Shown here: piece by piece, positions 9,164 to 18,974 of the stretch | Layout: every line of letters starts with the position of its first letter | Numbering within the stretch: the first letter of the stretch is position 1 | Source: Bacteroidales bacterium UBA3843 | GTDB lineage: Bacteria; Bacteroidota; Bacteroidia; Bacteroidales; Paludibacteraceae | Assembly (NCBI GenBank): GCA_002392745.1 | Contig: DGHR01000018.1 | Coordinates: 2,744 to 66,743, forward strand | Direction: 5' to 3' | Length of the DNA stretch: 64,000 nucleotides | The notes under the pieces: model-generated | Databases searched by the model: none | The model's input: only the letters and a program-made list of their open reading frames with translations | What the model was told of the DNA's origin: nothing | Made by a program: the position numbers and the translations under genes

Positions 9164-11440
9164 ATGGAACAAAACAGCAACGAAATAGATATCCGCAAAA
9201 TTGTCCGTCTGGTAGTTGAACACTGGTGGTGGTTCGCCGTAGGCGTAGCCGTCTGCCTGCTCATGGGCACCTTGTACTACCTGCGCAAATCGCCCAAATG
9301 GACCACTGACGCCAGTGTGATGCTGCGCCAGAAAGACGGAGTAGGGAGCCAGATGGAGGCGTTCACGCTCCTGGGACTGACAGGCAACCAGGCCGCCGAA
9401 GACGAAGTGGTTGTGCTCGCTTCGAGAGGCTTGCTCTATCAGAGTCTGGATGCGCTGAACCTGTGGGAGGGCCACTCGCTTCGCAACGGAATGCGTTGGG
9501 AAGGCGAATGGCGGAACCCTGCCTTCGACGTGGAGTATATTGCCCTCACTCCCGATGCGGAGATACAACCGTTCGCAGTGACCGTCCGCCCGACCGCCAA
9601 CGGCTACAAAGTGAAGACGAAAATGGGCTTCTGGCACCGCTCCACGCGGCGCGTGAAGACACTGGACGAACCCATCGAGACGGGCGTCGGCACTATACGT
9701 ATCATCGCGCACCGTCCGCTCAGTCCCGATACCACATACCGGCTCAACCACGCACGGCGCGAACTGGTTGTGGCTTCGTACAGGGAACTTATCCGCGTGG
9801 CGCAACATAAAAAGGAGTCGAACATCATCTCGCTCTCGATGACTTCCACCATGCCCGAACGCGACAAAGCACTGCTCTATCGGATGATCGAGCAATACAA
9901 CATGAACGCCGTGGCGGACAAGAACCTCATCGCGACCAACACCGCCTCGTTCATCGAGGAGAGACTGAATATCATCACTGCCGAACTGACGGAAGCGGAA
10001 GATGCACTGGCGGATTACAAGGAGAAAAACAATATCGCCGATCTCCAGGCACAGGCGGGACTCTTTCTGCAAGCCGGCAGTCAGGAACAGCAGGCGATGC
10101 TGGAGATAGAGACGCAACTGAGCCTGGTGGATTATGTCGACCAGTTCCTCCGCGACGAGAGCAAACGCAACAATCTCATCCCGTCGAACATAGGTATCGA
10201 CGATGCCTCGCTCGCAGAGGGGCTGAGCGAATACAACACCCTTCAGCTCCAGCGCATGCGAATCTTGCGCACGGCCACACCCGACAACCCTGTCATCGAG
10301 CAGATGGACGGACAACTGGCTTCCATGCGCGAGAACATCGTCGCTACGATAGCTTCCGTGCGCGAGAGCCTGCAGATACGCCGGCGGAGCCTGCAACAGC
10401 AGGACACCAAATACAACCGCCGGATCAAAGAAGCGCCGGAGCAGCAACGCGAATATGTGCGTGCCGTGCGCCAGCAGCAGATCAAGGAGCGGCTCTACCT
10501 CTTCCTCTATGAGAAACGCGAGGAGAACGCCCTGATGCTCGCCGCCACGGCCATGCCGGCGAAGATACTGGATATGCCGCAACGCGACCTGAAGAGCAAC
10601 TCCCCGAAACTCAAGAAACTGCTGCTCCTGTGTCTCATGCTGGGACTTCTCCTGCCCGCAGGCGTGCTATATGTCTATGTCCTCTTCAACGACAAGATAG
10701 ACGACGTCAAGGATTATGAACGCAAGATAAAAGCACCGCTGCTGGCACAGATAGTCGAGAACTCGCGAGGAAAACATATTGCTATCCACGAGGGCGAATC
10801 GACCGTTTCCGCCGAACTCTTCCGTCTGTTGCGTACGAACCTGCGGTACGTCATCCCGTCGTCGGTCAAGAACCCCGTCGTGCTGGTAACATCGTGCATC
10901 AACGGAGAGGGCAAATCGTATATCTCGAGCAACACGGCGCTCTCGCTCGCTATCCTGGGCAAGCGGGTCGTACTCGTCGGACTCGATATCCGCAAACCGA
11001 TGCTGGCGTACTATTTCGGACTGAGCAACAAAGGGCAGCTGACCTATTACCTCACGGACAGCGATGTGCAGTTGGATGATATCATCGTCCCGAGCGGCGA
11101 GCACGCCAATCTGGATATCATTCCTTGCGGCAGTATACCGCCCAACCCCTCGGAGTTGCTGCAGACCGAACGCCTGGACCAGTTGTTCGCCGAACTGCGC
11201 CAACGATATGATTATATCATCGTGGATACAGCCCCTGTGGCACTGGTCAGCGACACCTATCTGCTGGACCGCATAGCAGACATGACCATTTTTGTCAGCC
11301 GGTACAAATATACGCCGTCGGAGATGGTGGATTATATCAACCAGGTGGTGGAAAAAGGCCGGATGAAGAATGTGACCTGTGTGCTCAACGGCGTGAAAGG
11401 CCTGCGCGCAGGCTACGGCTACGGAGCGCAGCAAGCGTAA
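9164..11440 (+). CDS. Wzc-type polysaccharide biosynthesis tyrosine autokinase
   Basis: The 758-aa protein has an N-terminal membrane helix (about 24-42) and Wzz chain-length domain, a long coiled-coil region (about 260-440), a second membrane helix (about 486-505) and a cytoplasmic BY-kinase domain. In the kinase, a Walker A-like loop (INGEGKS, near 580), Walker A' (VLVGLDIRKP) and Walker B (YDYIIVDTAP, near 680) are visible. The C terminus has only a small Tyr/Gly cluster (GYGYGAQQA). Such proteins control polymer length and export together with the Wza-like protein encoded just before it. It is followed after 27 bp by topB, probably in the same transcript. Confidence 0.9.
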   Translation: MEQNSNEIDIRKIVRLVVEHWWWFAVGVAVCLLMGTLYYLRKSPKWTTDASVMLRQKDGVGSQMEAFTLLGLTGNQAAEDEVVVLASRGLLYQSLDALNLWEGHSLRNGMRWEGEWRNPAFDVEYIALTPDAEIQPFAVTVRPTANGYKVKTKMGFWHRSTRRVKTLDEPIETGVGTIRIIAHRPLSPDTTYRLNHARRELVVASYRELIRVAQHKKESNIISLSMTSTMPERDKALLYRMIEQYNMNAVADKNLIATNTASFIEERLNIITAELTEAEDALADYKEKNNIADLQAQAGLFLQAGSQEQQAMLEIETQLSLVDYVDQFLRDESKRNNLIPSNIGIDDASLAEGLSEYNTLQLQRMRILRTATPDNPVIEQMDGQLASMRENIVATIASVRESLQIRRRSLQQQDTKYNRRIKEAPEQQREYVRAVRQQQIKERLYLFLYEKREENALMLAATAMPAKILDMPQRDLKSNSPKLKKLLLLCLMLGLLLPAGVLYVYVLFNDKIDDVKDYERKIKAPLLAQIVENSRGKHIAIHEGESTVSAELFRLLRTNLRYVIPSSVKNPVVLVTSCINGEGKSYISSNTALSLAILGKRVVLVGLDIRKPMLAYYFGLSNKGQLTYYLTDSDVQLDDIIVPSGEHANLDIIPCGSIPPNPSELLQTERLDQLFAELRQRYDYIIVDTAPVALVSDTYLLDRIADMTIFVSRYKYTPSEMVDYINQVVEKGRMKNVTCVLNGVKGLRAGYGYGAQQA

Positions 11441-11467
11441 CGGATAACGGACTAAATAGCAAATCAC

Positions 11468-13414
11468 GTGATAGTTTGTGTAGCAGAGAAACCGTCCGTG
11501 GGCGAATATATCGCCCGAGTGCTGGGAGCCAACCAGCGCAAGAACGGCTATTTCGAGGGCAACGGGTATTGGGTGACCTGGACCTTCGGTCATCTGTGCG
11601 CCCTGTTGGACCCGCAGGAATATACCGAGCAATGGAAAGCCTGGAGTCTGAGCAGCCTGCCGATGATTCCTCCGCGCTTTTCCATCAAGGTGCAGGGCGA
11701 CGAGGGGGTGCACAAACAGTTCAATATCATCAAGAGCCTGATAGAGCAAGCCGACGAGGTCATCAACTGCGGCGATGCCGGCCAGGAGGGAGAGCTAATA
11801 CAGCGATGGGTCTACCAGCAGGCGGGTTGCAAGTGCCCCGTGAAACGCTTATGGGTCAGTTCGCTGACCGAAGAGGCAATCCGCGAAGGCTTCCGCCAAC
11901 TGAAACCGCAAGACGAATACCAGCATCTCTACGAGGCGGGTCTGATGCGCGCTATCGGGGACTGGCTGCTGGGCATGAACGCTACGCGCGCGTATACTAT
12001 AAGGTATGCGAAAGGCACCGGCAAGAACCGTCAGGTGCTGTCCGTCGGACGTGTCCAGACACCTACACTCGCGCTGGTTGTCAAACGCCAGGCCGAGATA
12101 GAGCATTTCGTGCCGCGCACCTATTGGGAGCTCAAGACCAACTATCGCGATACACTCTTCAGCGCACAGCTGCCGGCCGAAGAAAATGAGTATGCCATTA
12201 CCTCCGAAGAACAGGGACAGGCGCTGGTGGACAGCATCAAGGACCTGCCGCTGACCATTACCGCGGTAGAGAAGAAAAAAGCACTGGAGTATGCTCCGAA
12301 ACTCTATGACCTGACGTCGCTTCAGGTCGATTGCAACCGCAAGTTCTCGTTCTCCGCCGAGCAGACTCTCCAACTCATCCAGTCGCTCTATGAGAAACGC
12401 GTGACGACCTATCCGCGTGTGGATACCACGTATCTGAGCGACGATATCTATCCCAAAGTGCCCGCTACGCTCACCGGCATCAAGGATTATTTCCCGCAGG
12501 CAGTTCCGCTGCTGGCGCTGAAAGCGGACGGCAAGAAAGGAGCCGGTTCGCTGCCCAAATCCAAAAAAGTGTTCGACAACAAAAAAGTCACCGACCATCA
12601 TGCCATCATCCCTACGGGCCAGCGGCCGGAAGCGCTGACGGCGGACGAGAAGAAGGTGTACGACCTGGTGGCGCTGCATTTCATCGCGGCGTTCTATCCC
12701 GAATGCGAAGTGAGCAACACCACCGTGACAGCCCGTGCCGGAGAGATCGATTTCCGCGTCACCGGACGCGAAGTGCTCAAACCGGGATGGCGTTCCGTCT
12801 TTGGCAAAGAGGAACCGGATATGCCGGAAAACCAGGAGGCAACGGAGAACCAGGAATCCTCCAAATCGCTTCCTGCGTTCACGAAGGGCGAGTCAGGAAC
12901 CCACGAACCCGTTCTGAAAGAGAAAACAACCACGCCGCCCAAATATTACACCGAGGCCACATTGCTCCGTGCTATGGAAACGGCCGGCAAAACGGTGGAC
13001 AACGACGAACTGCGCGAAGCGATGAAGGAGAACGGCATCGGCCGTCCGTCCACACGCGCCGCCATTATCGAGAAACTATACCAGCGCAAATATATCCAGA
13101 AACAAGGCAAGTCGATTCGCGCCACCGAGGTGGGGATTGACCTGATTCACACGATTATTTCCCCGTTGCTGAAATCGGCAGAACTGACCGGCCTATGGGA
13201 GAAGAAACTGCGTGAGATAGAGCGCGGCGAATATACGGCGCAGCAGTTCCTGGACGAACTGAAAGAGATGACTTCAGGCGTGGTGCGCGACGTGAAAACC
13301 AACAAGGCGGGCATGCTCTGTCCTGTCTGCCGCCAGGGGCTCATCATCCGGGGCAATACACGCTACGGATGTTCCAGATGGCGAGAGGGATGTACGTATG
13401 CGGAACCGTTTTGA
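11468..13414 (+). CDS. topB: DNA topoisomerase III
   Basis: The gene starts with GTG (MIVCVAEKPSVGEYIARVLG). The 648-aa product has the TOPRIM domain with the acidic motif CGDAGQEGELI (about 99-109), the type IA active site TTYPRVDTTYL with catalytic Tyr at about 315, and a C-terminal zinc-binding-like segment starting CPVCRQG. Type IA topoisomerases relax and decatenate DNA by a 5'-phosphotyrosine intermediate. A Glu/Asn/Gln/Ser-rich linker at about residues 454-465 is encoded by a four-unit 9-bp array (12827-12862), probably a late insertion in a tolerant loop. Confidence 0.92.
   Translation: MIVCVAEKPSVGEYIARVLGANQRKNGYFEGNGYWVTWTFGHLCALLDPQEYTEQWKAWSLSSLPMIPPRFSIKVQGDEGVHKQFNIIKSLIEQADEVINCGDAGQEGELIQRWVYQQAGCKCPVKRLWVSSLTEEAIREGFRQLKPQDEYQHLYEAGLMRAIGDWLLGMNATRAYTIRYAKGTGKNRQVLSVGRVQTPTLALVVKRQAEIEHFVPRTYWELKTNYRDTLFSAQLPAEENEYAITSEEQGQALVDSIKDLPLTITAVEKKKALEYAPKLYDLTSLQVDCNRKFSFSAEQTLQLIQSLYEKRVTTYPRVDTTYLSDDIYPKVPATLTGIKDYFPQAVPLLALKADGKKGAGSLPKSKKVFDNKKVTDHHAIIPTGQRPEALTADEKKVYDLVALHFIAAFYPECEVSNTTVTARAGEIDFRVTGREVLKPGWRSVFGKEEPDMPENQEATENQESSKSLPAFTKGESGTHEPVLKEKTTTPPKYYTEATLLRAMETAGKTVDNDELREAMKENGIGRPSTRAAIIEKLYQRKYIQKQGKSIRATEVGIDLIHTIISPLLKSAELTGLWEKKLREIERGEYTAQQFLDELKEMTSGVVRDVKTNKAGMLCPVCRQGLIIRGNTRYGCSRWREGCTYAEPF
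12827..12862 (+). repeat. Four-unit 9-bp array inside topB
   Basis: GAAAACCAG, GAGGCAACG, GAGAACCAG, GAATCCTCC. Nine bases keep frame, so the peptide repeats ENQ at a three-residue step. Confidence 0.6.
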
Positions 13415-13489
13415 CAAGTAGAGTTGGCAAAAATAGCAAATGTGTAAATTTTCCGTCAATTATTCCACATGTATATGGGTAAAAAGAAC

Positions 13490-13497
13490 TACCTTTG
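13490..13497 (+). promoter_or_regulatory. -7 element of the susC promoter
   Basis: TACCTTTG, 71 bp before the susC ATG. No convincing -33 TTTG is present at the usual distance, which may mean an activator is needed. Confidence 0.6.
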
Positions 13498-13567
13498 CGC
13501 CGTTATTTCTCAAAACGTAAATAAATTATTTATTTAACTTTAAACAATACAAACCAAATTCTCTTTT

Positions 13568-16500
13568 ATGAAACTGAATTTCAGTGTATTCCGTACCATG
13601 GCGATGTCGGTCTTGCTCCTGTTGGGCATGGCTGCTCAGGCTCGTGTGATTAGCGGAACAGTCAAAGACCAGACGGGCGAGACCATTATCTCCGCCTCGG
13701 TGGTTGTGAAGGGTACCTCGATCGGTACAGTAACAGATTTTGACGGTAACTACAGTCTGGATGTGCCGGATGACGCCAAGGTGCTCGTCTTCTCCTACAT
13801 CGGTATGAAGACCCAGGAGCTGAACATTACCGGCAGTGTGATGAACGTAGTGCTGTCCGAAAACAGCGAGGTGCTGGAAGAAGTCGTTGTAACCGGTTAT
13901 GGTACAACCAAGAAACGCGATGTCGTAACCTCTGTGGCTTCGGTGAATGCGGACCAGCTGAAAGACATCCCGGTGGCTTCCGCCAGCGAAGCGCTGCAAG
14001 GCAAACTGGCGGGTGTGTCGGTAACGACAACTGAAGGTAGCCCGGATGCAGATGTAAAAATCCGTGTCCGCGGTGGTACCTCTCTGACTCAGTCGAACGA
14101 CCCGTTGTACATCGTGGACGGTTTCCCTGTTTCCAGTATCTCGGATATCGCGCCGAGCGACATCGCTTCGATGGACGTCCTGAAAGATGCTGCGGCAACC
14201 GCTATCTATGGTGCGCAGGGTGCCAACGGTGTAATTATCATCACCACCAAGGATTCCGGTACCGAGGATGACAAGATGACCTTCCATGTAGACTATTCCG
14301 GTTATGTGGGATGGAAGAAAATCGCCAAGAAATATGACGTGCTGGATCCCAAAGATTTTATGATGGCTCAATACGAATGGGCTTATTACAAAGATAAAAC
14401 CAAACTGAAAAGCAATTTCAATGCTTATTTCGATGCGCTGTACAACCGTACCAAGCACCGACCTGACGAAGAGCAGGAGACAACGAGTATTTCCGACCTC
14501 TTGACAGAATATGAAAACGCATCATTGCATCCGTTCAAAAACTGGCAGGATAGTGCATTCGGAAACACTGGTTTTTCATCTAATCATTCAGTAAGTTTGA
14601 GTGGCGGTAACAAGAACGCTAACTTCAACCTTTCTTACAACCGTATAGATGATAAAGCGATTATGTACATGTCCAACTATGTACGTAATAATATCTCTGC
14701 GAAGGCAAAATTCAAACCCTTTAAGAATTTTACATTGGGTTTCACCGCACGTTACACCAATACACAGGTTCTCGGAGCTGGCTCAAACGCTATCAAAGAT
14801 AACGGAACCAGTTCTGAATCGCGTCTGCGCAATGCGGTCGTTTACACTCCGACAACACTGCTTTCTAAGAATACAGAGGGAGCCAGCGAAGAGGATGAGA
14901 CAATCGGAAGCCTTGTGGAACCGAATAAAGCCATTCGTGAAAACTATAAATTCAAAGTAGATAACAAGTGGACAATCAATGGTTATGCCAGCTACAAATT
15001 TGCAAAGTACTTTACAGCACGCGTTGAGCTGGGGTATGATTCCCGTTCCATCAATACCGATCGCTACTATGGACCGAGTACCTATTTCGCTAAAAATACC
15101 GGTCGTCCGGGTATCAAAGGTGGTACTTCGCAGGTTCAGGTACTGACTGAAAAAGAGTCACGTCTCCGCAATGCCAACACATTGGAATGGAAACAAAGCT
15201 TCGTCGATAACTCACATAATGTAAGTGTTCTTCTCGGTGAAGAGACTATCATCCATAAATCTGAAACCAAGACTCAAAATGGTTTCGGCTATAAGGGAAA
15301 TTATAATGAGGAGAAGGGGGAGATTTTCAATTATTTAGGCCAGGCTGCCTATTCGGAAATCCTCAATTACATTGCCCCGAAAGATAACCAACTCTCGTTC
15401 TTCGCTCGCGCGAACTATGACTACAAAGGACGCTATTATATTACCGCTACTTTCCGTGCAGACTGCTCTACTCGTTTCGAGAAAGAGAACCAATGGGGCT
15501 TCTTCCCGTCAGTGGCAGCCGCTTGGCGTATGTCGGACGAGGAGTGGATGCAAGGTGCTTCCAGCTGGTTGAGCAACCTGAAATTCCGTCTCTCCTATGG
15601 TATGGCGGGAAACAATAACGTGGATCTGGGATATCTGCATCGCGACTTCCTTTCCTCTCAAATGACGTATATTGACATGGGTTCCGGTGCAAGCAATATC
15701 CTCGTAGTGGGAGGGAGCGACAAGATTGCACCGAACCCCCACTTGAAATGGGAGACCACGATTACCCGTGACTTCGGTATCGATTATGGCTTCTTCAACG
15801 AACGTTTGACAGGTGCTATTGATCTCTATTGGAACAATACTCGCGACCTGATTATCCGTCAAACCCTGCCTTCTCGTTATAATTACCAATACCAGAATAT
15901 CGGTTCGACCCAAAACATGGGTGTCGAGTTCTCTGCAAAGGGTGTTATTTTGGATAGAAAATCAAAAAGTTTATCCTACAACCTGACTCTTGATGCGAAT
16001 ATCGCGTATAACAGAAATAAGGTAATTGACTTGGGTGGCGCAAAATCGATCAGCGCGCAAACAGGCTGTTTTGGATCCTCGGAGTACCTGACTTTGGCTG
16101 AGTTCTTGGTTGAGGTTGGACAACCTATCGGAAATGTATGGGGATACCAAACGGATGGATACTACACCGCATCTGATTTCCAAAACTATAATATTACAAC
16201 CGATTCTTGGAATAGAAAAGATGGTGTTCCTACCTACGGAGACGGATTCCTTTCTAATAAAGTAATGCCGGGTGCTACGAAATTTGTTGACCAAAACGAT
16301 GATCATATTATTGACGAACGAGACAAAGTTCTTTTGGGAAACACCGTGCCCTTCCTGACTGGAGGTTTCAACTTGAACTTCAATATAGGTGCAGATAAAT
16401 GGGGACGCATTGATTTGGGTGCTAACTTTACGTTCTCAATCGGCAATAAAATCTTGAATCTCAATAAGATGGAATACACCACTATTACCGAAAAATCACG

Positions 16501-17014
16501 TCTGCGTAACTTGATTTCTGATGTTAGTTATGTAAATCGCTACTCGATGTTTGATGGAAGCGGAAGAAATTTCCTGGATAATCCTGAATATTTGAATCCG
16601 GCGGATATCTATACACGTCCGGCTACCGGTGAGCAGTTCCTGAAAGATGAACAGTATGAGGCATTTGCGGCAAAAGTAGATGCTTTCAATGCCAACAAAG
16701 GAGCAAGAAATGCTTCACCAATCATGTCAGACTATATAGTGACAGACAAATGCATGGAAGATGGATCATTCCTTCGACTGAACCAATTAACCATCGGTTA
16801 TTCCTTCCCGAAAGTATGGATGGAGAAGACCAAAGTTATCAATAATATCCGTTTGTATGTTCAGGGGACAAACCTGTTCTGCGCTACGAAATATACGGGT
16901 ATGGATCCGGAGGTCGACACTCGTTCCAGCAAGAACCCGTTGACTCCTGGTGTAGATTTCTCTGCTTATCCCAAGAGCCGCGGTATCAACGTAGGTCTGA
17001 ATGTTCAATTCTAA
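13568..17014 (+). CDS. SusC/RagA-family TonB-dependent transporter
   Basis: The 1148-aa product has a signal peptide, an N-terminal carboxypeptidase-regulatory-like domain (ISGTVKDQTGETIISASVVV), the SusC-specific box EVVVTGYGTTKKRDVV, a TonB plug (..IRVRGGTSLTQSNDPLYIVD) and a large beta-barrel ending in NVQF. SusC proteins import oligosaccharides across the outer membrane with TonB energy, capped by the SusD lipoprotein encoded 19 bp downstream. The neighbours (pectate lyase, polygalacturonase) point to pectic oligogalacturonides as substrate; this is inference from context. Confidence 0.95.
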   Translation: MKLNFSVFRTMAMSVLLLLGMAAQARVISGTVKDQTGETIISASVVVKGTSIGTVTDFDGNYSLDVPDDAKVLVFSYIGMKTQELNITGSVMNVVLSENSEVLEEVVVTGYGTTKKRDVVTSVASVNADQLKDIPVASASEALQGKLAGVSVTTTEGSPDADVKIRVRGGTSLTQSNDPLYIVDGFPVSSISDIAPSDIASMDVLKDAAATAIYGAQGANGVIIITTKDSGTEDDKMTFHVDYSGYVGWKKIAKKYDVLDPKDFMMAQYEWAYYKDKTKLKSNFNAYFDALYNRTKHRPDEEQETTSISDLLTEYENASLHPFKNWQDSAFGNTGFSSNHSVSLSGGNKNANFNLSYNRIDDKAIMYMSNYVRNNISAKAKFKPFKNFTLGFTARYTNTQVLGAGSNAIKDNGTSSESRLRNAVVYTPTTLLSKNTEGASEEDETIGSLVEPNKAIRENYKFKVDNKWTINGYASYKFAKYFTARVELGYDSRSINTDRYYGPSTYFAKNTGRPGIKGGTSQVQVLTEKESRLRNANTLEWKQSFVDNSHNVSVLLGEETIIHKSETKTQNGFGYKGNYNEEKGEIFNYLGQAAYSEILNYIAPKDNQLSFFARANYDYKGRYYITATFRADCSTRFEKENQWGFFPSVAAAWRMSDEEWMQGASSWLSNLKFRLSYGMAGNNNVDLGYLHRDFLSSQMTYIDMGSGASNILVVGGSDKIAPNPHLKWETTITRDFGIDYGFFNERLTGAIDLYWNNTRDLIIRQTLPSRYNYQYQNIGSTQNMGVEFSAKGVILDRKSKSLSYNLTLDANIAYNRNKVIDLGGAKSISAQTGCFGSSEYLTLAEFLVEVGQPIGNVWGYQTDGYYTASDFQNYNITTDSWNRKDGVPTYGDGFLSNKVMPGATKFVDQNDDHIIDERDKVLLGNTVPFLTGGFNLNFNIGADKWGRIDLGANFTFSIGNKILNLNKMEYTTITEKSRLRNLISDVSYVNRYSMFDGSGRNFLDNPEYLNPADIYTRPATGEQFLKDEQYEAFAAKVDAFNANKGARNASPIMSDYIVTDKCMEDGSFLRLNQLTIGYSFPKVWMEKTKVINNIRLYVQGTNLFCATKYTGMDPEVDTRSSKNPLTPGVDFSAYPKSRGINVGLNVQF

Positions 17015-17033
17015 TCCTGAAAACAAATCGATT

Positions 17034-18974
17034 ATGAAAACAAAATATTTTATTCTAAGTGCACTGGCACTGACATTAGTAGCCTGCGAGAAGAATTTCT
17101 TTACCACCGAATCTCCTTCGGCCATGAATACTTCGGTATTCCTCTCGCCTTCGTCCACTGAGCAGGCAATCGGTGGTATCTACAATATCTTTGGCGAGGA
17201 CAAGTCCTTCCGTAACCGTCTTTGCGGTGGATATGTCGCTCTCAATACGGATATTGAGTATTGCAACAAGAGTGGCGGCCAGGCACGTGAAGCATCCATT
17301 TACGCTTTGAGTAAAGGTACCGGCGACCTGTCTACCTCCAACGGAAAAGATCCTTGGGCTTATCTGACGGCTGCCATTGAGCGTGCTAACGTAGTGGTGG
17401 AAGGTATCCGCCAGTATTCCGATACTACCAACGCAGAGTTCCGATATCTGTTAGGAGAAGCGCTTACCTTGAGAGCATTCTGTTTTCTCGAGATGGTAAA
17501 ACTTTGGGGAGATGTTCCTGCTACTTTCTCTTCCTTCACAGGAGAGTCTGTCAGTGATCTGTATAATGCTAAGGAAGATCGTAATGTCATCTTTGAGCAA
17601 CTACGTATCGACCTCAAAGAGGCGGCTCGTTTGATGCCTTGGTCTCCAAGTTGTCCCGGCCGTGCTGCTAATTATACTGGCCGTCCGAGTAAAGCCCTGG
17701 CACTCGGCTTGTTAGCCCGTACCGATTTGATGTATGCCGGATTGGCTATGCGTCCGGACGTGTTTACAATAGGAGGAACGAAAGCTTGCTCTGTGCAGTA
17801 TAACATAAAAGATGCAGACAAACGCCAGGAACTTTATCAGGAAGCAATGTGGGCCTGCGCACAGGTGATCAACGAGGAAGATTACAAACTGCAATCATCG
17901 TTCGAGGAAATCTGGAAAGAACTTTGCGCTGATGTGACAAACTACCAGCAGTCCGAGTTTATTTGGGCTATCCCGTTCCTGGACGAAGCACGTGGACAAG
18001 TGCTTGCATTAACAGGATTGAAAATATCAACAAATGTACCTGGTGTCCTCAAGAACACAATCTCGTATGGTGACGGCAATACCAACAATACGAAGGTACA
18101 AGGTATGATTCAAATCGTTCCGACTTTCTTGTGGGACTTTGAACCGGAAGACCAACGCCGTGATGTAACAATATGTACATATGGCTGGGAATATGACAAT
18201 GGTAATGGCGTAAGTAGCGACTCCGCAGCTTTCCCGAATAGTTCCACCTCCGAGAGTAAGTTGTACCAGAAGATTTATGCTCCAAACTCTTGGTATTTGG
18301 GTAAGTTCCGTGTAGAGTGGATGAAACGTTCCTATTCCAGCAACGAGGATTGCATCGACATGCCGGTTCTCCGCTATGCAGACATTCTGCTGATGTTTGC
18401 GGAAGCCGCTATCGGTTCTAAAGAGGGGAACGCTCCCGCTAATACAACGGGCATAGACCCGCAAGCATGTTTTGATAAAGTACGTGCGCGCGCAGGATTG
18501 CCCTCCAAACCGCTTGATTTCGAGGCTATCGTAAATGAGCGTGCGTTTGAGTTCTGCGGCGAGAATATCCGTAAGTACGACTTGATGCGATGGGGTATGC
18601 TGAAATCTAAACTGGAAAGTACCATGGAGCGCATCGCAGAACTGGATAAGGGTACCGGCGATTTCGCGGGACGTATGGATTCGGTCTATTTCACCTATAA
18701 GGAAGATGATTCATACGCAACGAAAGGAAAAGCATACGTTCTGGATACTATCATCGGCTTCTACCCTGGTGATACCAAACCGGCAGCATACGACAAATCC
18801 GCTGGGTGGGTGTGCAAATATGTATGGAGCAAGGATGGTAAACGCCACTTGGATCCTAACACATATACATTATATAAGAAAGGAGTGGATGTAGATATGC
18901 GCCAATACTGGCCTATCTTTGATGTGAATGTCAATGCTTCGAATGGTAAACTTTGGAACGATTATGGTTATTAG
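17034..18974 (+). CDS. SusD/RagB-family glycan-binding lipoprotein
   Basis: The ATG at 17034 is chosen because it gives a clean lipoprotein signal (LTLVAC, Cys at about 18); an earlier in-frame ATG lies in the end of susC. The 646-aa product has the SusD N-terminal pattern (AIGGIYNIF..) and the C-terminal RagB/SusD domain (FDKVRARAGLP, ..RAFEFCGENIRKYDLMRW). It sits on the cell surface and forms the lid of the SusC transporter. Its 3' end overlaps the next gene by 11 bp, so the four genes are one transcript. Confidence 0.95.
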   Translation: MKTKYFILSALALTLVACEKNFFTTESPSAMNTSVFLSPSSTEQAIGGIYNIFGEDKSFRNRLCGGYVALNTDIEYCNKSGGQAREASIYALSKGTGDLSTSNGKDPWAYLTAAIERANVVVEGIRQYSDTTNAEFRYLLGEALTLRAFCFLEMVKLWGDVPATFSSFTGESVSDLYNAKEDRNVIFEQLRIDLKEAARLMPWSPSCPGRAANYTGRPSKALALGLLARTDLMYAGLAMRPDVFTIGGTKACSVQYNIKDADKRQELYQEAMWACAQVINEEDYKLQSSFEEIWKELCADVTNYQQSEFIWAIPFLDEARGQVLALTGLKISTNVPGVLKNTISYGDGNTNNTKVQGMIQIVPTFLWDFEPEDQRRDVTICTYGWEYDNGNGVSSDSAAFPNSSTSESKLYQKIYAPNSWYLGKFRVEWMKRSYSSNEDCIDMPVLRYADILLMFAEAAIGSKEGNAPANTTGIDPQACFDKVRARAGLPSKPLDFEAIVNERAFEFCGENIRKYDLMRWGMLKSKLESTMERIAELDKGTGDFAGRMDSVYFTYKEDDSYATKGKAYVLDTIIGFYPGDTKPAAYDKSAGWVCKYVWSKDGKRHLDPNTYTLYKKGVDVDMRQYWPIFDVNVNASNGKLWNDYGY